The translations under genes and the position numbers were made by a program. Below are positions 62,396 through 64,000 of a stretch of 64,000 nt of DNA, piece after piece. The notes beneath the pieces were generated by a model. That model did not search any database. It had not been told where the DNA came from and saw only the letters and a program-made list of their open reading frames with translations. The number at the start of each line of letters is the position of its first letter. The first letter of the stretch is position 1. Source of the stretch: Methylocystaceae bacterium (GTDB lineage: Bacteria > Pseudomonadota > Alphaproteobacteria > Rhizobiales > Beijerinckiaceae). Location: positions 1-64,000 of the forward strand of contig WSXZ01000012.1 in NCBI GenBank assembly GCA_009773555.1, written 5' to 3'.

Positions 62396-62824
62396 TCAGC
62401 CGGGCGCTATAACCGAGACCTCCGGAAAATACGTCCGATAACGCGCAACGTCTCTGGTCAGCAGGGGAGCGCCGAGAGTTTCCGCCTGCGCGCCGATAAA
62501 GAAATCTGTCAGTACATTCGTCTTGGCGCCGCCGCGTATTCGATAGTCGCGAAACGCCTGCCCGGCGCGCCAAAGGGCTTGACGCGACATCGCGGAATGT
62601 TCCGCCCCGAGCGCGCCTAAAAAGTCGGAACAATCGGCTTCGGCCGTAAAGCCGGTCGCCAGTTCCGCAAAGACGGCATCGACGATCAAGATCGGTCCAA
62701 GCGACATTCTTCGTTCGAGCGCCTGCTGCGACGCTTCAAACCAATCGGCATTACGCGTCAGCAGGTCGATGAAGATATTGGTGTCGACAAGCGTCAATCG
62801 TCGCCCCGCAGGAGACGCATCCAC
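62396..62824 (-). CDS. vapC: VapC-type PIN-domain RNase toxin
   Basis: PIN-domain toxin of a type II module, 142 residues. The acidic active site is seen in LVDTNIFIDLL, in VFAELATGF and in LTDFFIGAQAE followed by LLTRDVARYRTYFP. The frame overlaps the antitoxin by 31 bases. It shows no unusual features and sits downstream of ettA on the other strand. Confidence 0.9.
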   Translation of the reverse strand: MDASPAGRRLTLVDTNIFIDLLTRNADWFEASQQALERRMSLGPILIVDAVFAELATGFTAEADCSDFLGALGAEHSAMSRQALWRAGQAFRDYRIRGGAKTNVLTDFFIGAQAETLGAPLLTRDVARYRTYFPEVSVIAPG

Positions 62825-63066
62825 TCGTCAGTCGTCGTTCGAAATTTCACGCCCTTGCGATCCAGCGCGGCGAGCGCCCGCTCAATCTTGCTCCTCGCCG
62901 CCTTCAGCGGCGCGGGGTCCGCCTGAGCTGCATCACTTCGCTCCACCAGCACACCGCCCTCCGGCCTTGCCCGCACACTGACGCGGTCGCCGGGCCGGAT
63001 GCCGGCCGCTTCGCGCACAGCCTTTGGCAAGGTGACCTGGCCCTTTATGGTGACTTTTGTGCTCAT
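62794..63066 (-). CDS. vapB: VapB-type antitoxin (AbrB-like)
   Basis: A 90-residue AbrB-type antitoxin, with the swapped-hairpin DNA-binding N-terminus MSTKVTIKGQVTLPKAVREA and GIRPGDRVSVRARPEGG. The C-terminal helix (SKIERALAALDRKGVKFR) would bind VapC. It precedes and overlaps vapC. Confidence 0.9.
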   Translation of the reverse strand: MSTKVTIKGQVTLPKAVREAAGIRPGDRVSVRARPEGGVLVERSDAAQADPAPLKAARSKIERALAALDRKGVKFRTTTDEWMRLLRGDD

Positions 63067-63077
63067 GACGCCAAAGG

Positions 63078-63112
63078 GTAATACTCGCTCAAGAAGAGTA
63101 ATACCCGCTCAA
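63078..63112. promoter_or_regulatory. Two direct repeats upstream of vapBC (operator)
   Basis: GTAATACTCGCTCAA at 63078-63092 and GTAATACCCGCTCAA at 63098-63112 are 15-base direct repeats differing at one base and spaced exactly 20 bases start to start (about two helix turns). They lie just ahead of the vapB ATG (63066), where VapBC complexes autorepress. Read on the minus strand each begins TTGAGC. Confidence 0.6.
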
Positions 63113-63137
63113 TCGAGCCGTCAATCTGCGGGGGCGC

Positions 63138-63479
63138 TCAATGCGGCGTGCGCCCAAACGCCTTTCGCAATTCGTCCTTCGCCTGCTCCAGCACCTGTCG
63201 GCGCGCCTTGGGCAAATCCTTGCCGGCCCTGTTGACGTAGAAGGTCAGCATCGACATGGCGGAACGGAACGGGTCCGCTTTGCGCCGCTCGCTCGCCTCC
63301 GCCGACCGCTTCAGGGAGCGGGCGATCTTCACGGGGTCGTCCCATGTGAATACCCCCGCATCGAGATCGAGCGCGTTGCTGTGGCTCGTGACCTCGCCCG
63401 ACCAGTAGTTGGTCGCCGTCTTTGAACTTTTTGACGCCGGAGGGCTTTTCGGCTGCCTTTGCGCCATCGTCCGCCTCAT
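63138..63479 (-). CDS. DUF3175 family protein
   Basis: A 113-residue protein with the DUF3175 pattern NYWSGEVTSHSNALDLDAGVFTWDDPVKIARSLKRSAEASERRKADPFRSAMSMLTFYVNRAGKDLP (shown in part). The family is widespread in proteobacteria and of unknown function; it has no membrane segment. A Lys/Ser/Ala-rich N-terminus of 25 residues precedes the conserved part. An internal ATG four codons in could also be the start. Confidence 0.82.
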   Translation of the reverse strand: MRRTMAQRQPKSPPASKSSKTATNYWSGEVTSHSNALDLDAGVFTWDDPVKIARSLKRSAEASERRKADPFRSAMSMLTFYVNRAGKDLPKARRQVLEQAKDELRKAFGRTPH

Positions 63480-63480
63480 C

Positions 63481-63515
63481 TCAGGAGCGCATGTCAGGAG
63501 CGCTTGTCAGGAGCC
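63481..63515. repeat. Three 13-base tandem repeats of TCAGGAGCGC
   Basis: TCAGGAGC occurs at 63481, 63494 and 63507, exactly 13 bases apart, with CGC after the first two copies and C(CTT) after the third. It lies just upstream of the DUF3175 gene's start. Probably a slippage-prone microrepeat; no role assigned. Confidence 0.5.
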
Positions 63516-63637
63516 TTGGCCAGGTAGTCGGCCGCCCACAGAAATCAACGCCTCCGAAGCGTGGCCGCCACGAATTCGCCATCTGCGCGTGGCGCATTTC
63601 CCTGCTGGGCCCTGGGCGGCCAATGAGGGAAATTTAG

Positions 63638-64000
63638 ATGAGATTATTCCGCCGGGCCGCTGCCTTGTTCGCCATCGGCGCTCTGCCGCTCGCGGGCTGC
63701 GCGCCGCAGGAGTCGCCCGTCGCGTCAGCCCCCGCCGCCTATGAAGAGGCCGCCAAGGCGACCGAGCTTACCGGCCAGGACGCGCTGCACGCGCGCATCT
63801 CCCATTACGCCCGCGTCTATGACATTCCGGAATCGCTCATTCATCGCTCGATCCGCCGCGAGAGCAATTACAATCCCAGCGCCCGGCACGGACCCTATTG
63901 GGGGTTGATGCAGATCCGCCACGACACGGCGCGGCACATGGGCTATCAGGGCCCGGCGAGCGGTCTTCTCGACGCCGACACCAATCTTGCGTTCGCGGTG
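63638..64000 (+). CDS. Lytic transglycosylase lipoprotein (partial, runs off window)
   Basis: The frame begins MRLFRRAAALFAIGALPLAGC, a lipoprotein signal with lipobox LAGC, and has an SLT-type lytic transglycosylase domain starting ISHYARVYDIPESLIHRSIRRESNYNPSARHG, with the likely catalytic Glu in RRESNYNP, then GLMQIRHDTARHMGY. GAGGGA lies upstream of the ATG. At least 121 residues; the C-terminus is beyond the window edge. Cell-wall remodelling is the family role. Confidence 0.88.
   Translation, partial: MRLFRRAAALFAIGALPLAGCAPQESPVASAPAAYEEAAKATELTGQDALHARISHYARVYDIPESLIHRSIRRESNYNPSARHGPYWGLMQIRHDTARHMGYQGPASGLLDADTNLAFAV

Noticed and set aside
1-64000. tRNA, rRNA, CRISPR or phage genes
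   Set aside because: No T-loop-like GGTTCGA pattern in a cloverleaf context, no rRNA-like stretch, no regularly spaced long direct repeats and no phage structural or integrase protein was seen.

Overview
The window is GC-rich alphaproteobacterial chromosome. The style of the core genes (rimO, nadD/proA, lepA, argG, purD, zur, cysTWA), a NepR-like protein, a C-terminal Omp25-type barrel domain, DUF1491 and DUF2336 proteins and a peptidoglycan-binding protein beside a hybrid histidine-kinase-like sensor all point to the Hyphomicrobiales (Rhizobiales). A Beijerinckiaceae/Methylocystaceae-type soil bacterium is my best guess. No methane-oxidation gene lies in the window, so the genus is left open.

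Layout. 1-5 kb: the tail of an IS630-type element truncating an aquaporin gene, then psiF-like, NepR-like, beta-carbonic anhydrase, lldD and a zinc peptidase-like gene. 5.07-11.76 kb: a translationally coupled three-gene operon (transglutaminase-DUF2126 amidoligase, circularly permuted ATP-grasp/alpha-E, second transglutaminase) predicted to build or modify an unknown peptide-like product. 12.7-26.3 kb: one minus-strand block of 15 tightly packed genes encoding a group 1h-like ('actinobacterial-type', high-affinity) [NiFe]-hydrogenase with its whole maturation set: hhyS, hhyL, a cysteine-free NifU-like protein, three conserved proteins of unknown function (two recalled as DUF5947 and DUF6084), a maturation protease, a 35-residue membrane protein, hypF, hypC, a GmhA-like SIS protein, hypD, hypE, hypA, hypB. 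Upstream of it is an unusual AlgE/Omp25 double-barrel porin gene. A GGAAC-N17-GTT motif upstream of hhyS suggests possible general-stress (EcfG) control.

29.5-34.2 kb: a sulfate ABC transport operon (binding protein, cysT, cysW, cysA) ending in a trans-aconitate methyltransferase-like gene. The binding-protein gene carries a small frame-breaking deletion. 34.3-44.5 kb: housekeeping genes (fabH, rimO, nadD, proA, lepA) with two toxin-antitoxin modules (yefM-yoeB, hicBA) between an EamA exporter and lepA. 44.6-53.4 kb: envelope and signalling genes, including a sensor kinase overlapping a peptidoglycan-binding membrane protein, a CAP-domain lipoprotein, and a large DUF3772/MscS channel gene split by a frameshift. 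53.5-64 kb: a KamA-type radical SAM enzyme, argG, zur followed by two TPM-domain membrane proteins, purD, ettA, a vapBC module with a repeated operator, a DUF3175 protein, and the start of a lytic transglycosylase lipoprotein that runs off the window.

Two genes (sulfate-binding protein and MscS channel) are interrupted by frame changes that may be real decay or assembly errors. No tRNA, rRNA or CRISPR array was seen. Family names recalled from memory (DUF numbers, hydrogenase group) rest on reading the proteins, not on a search.
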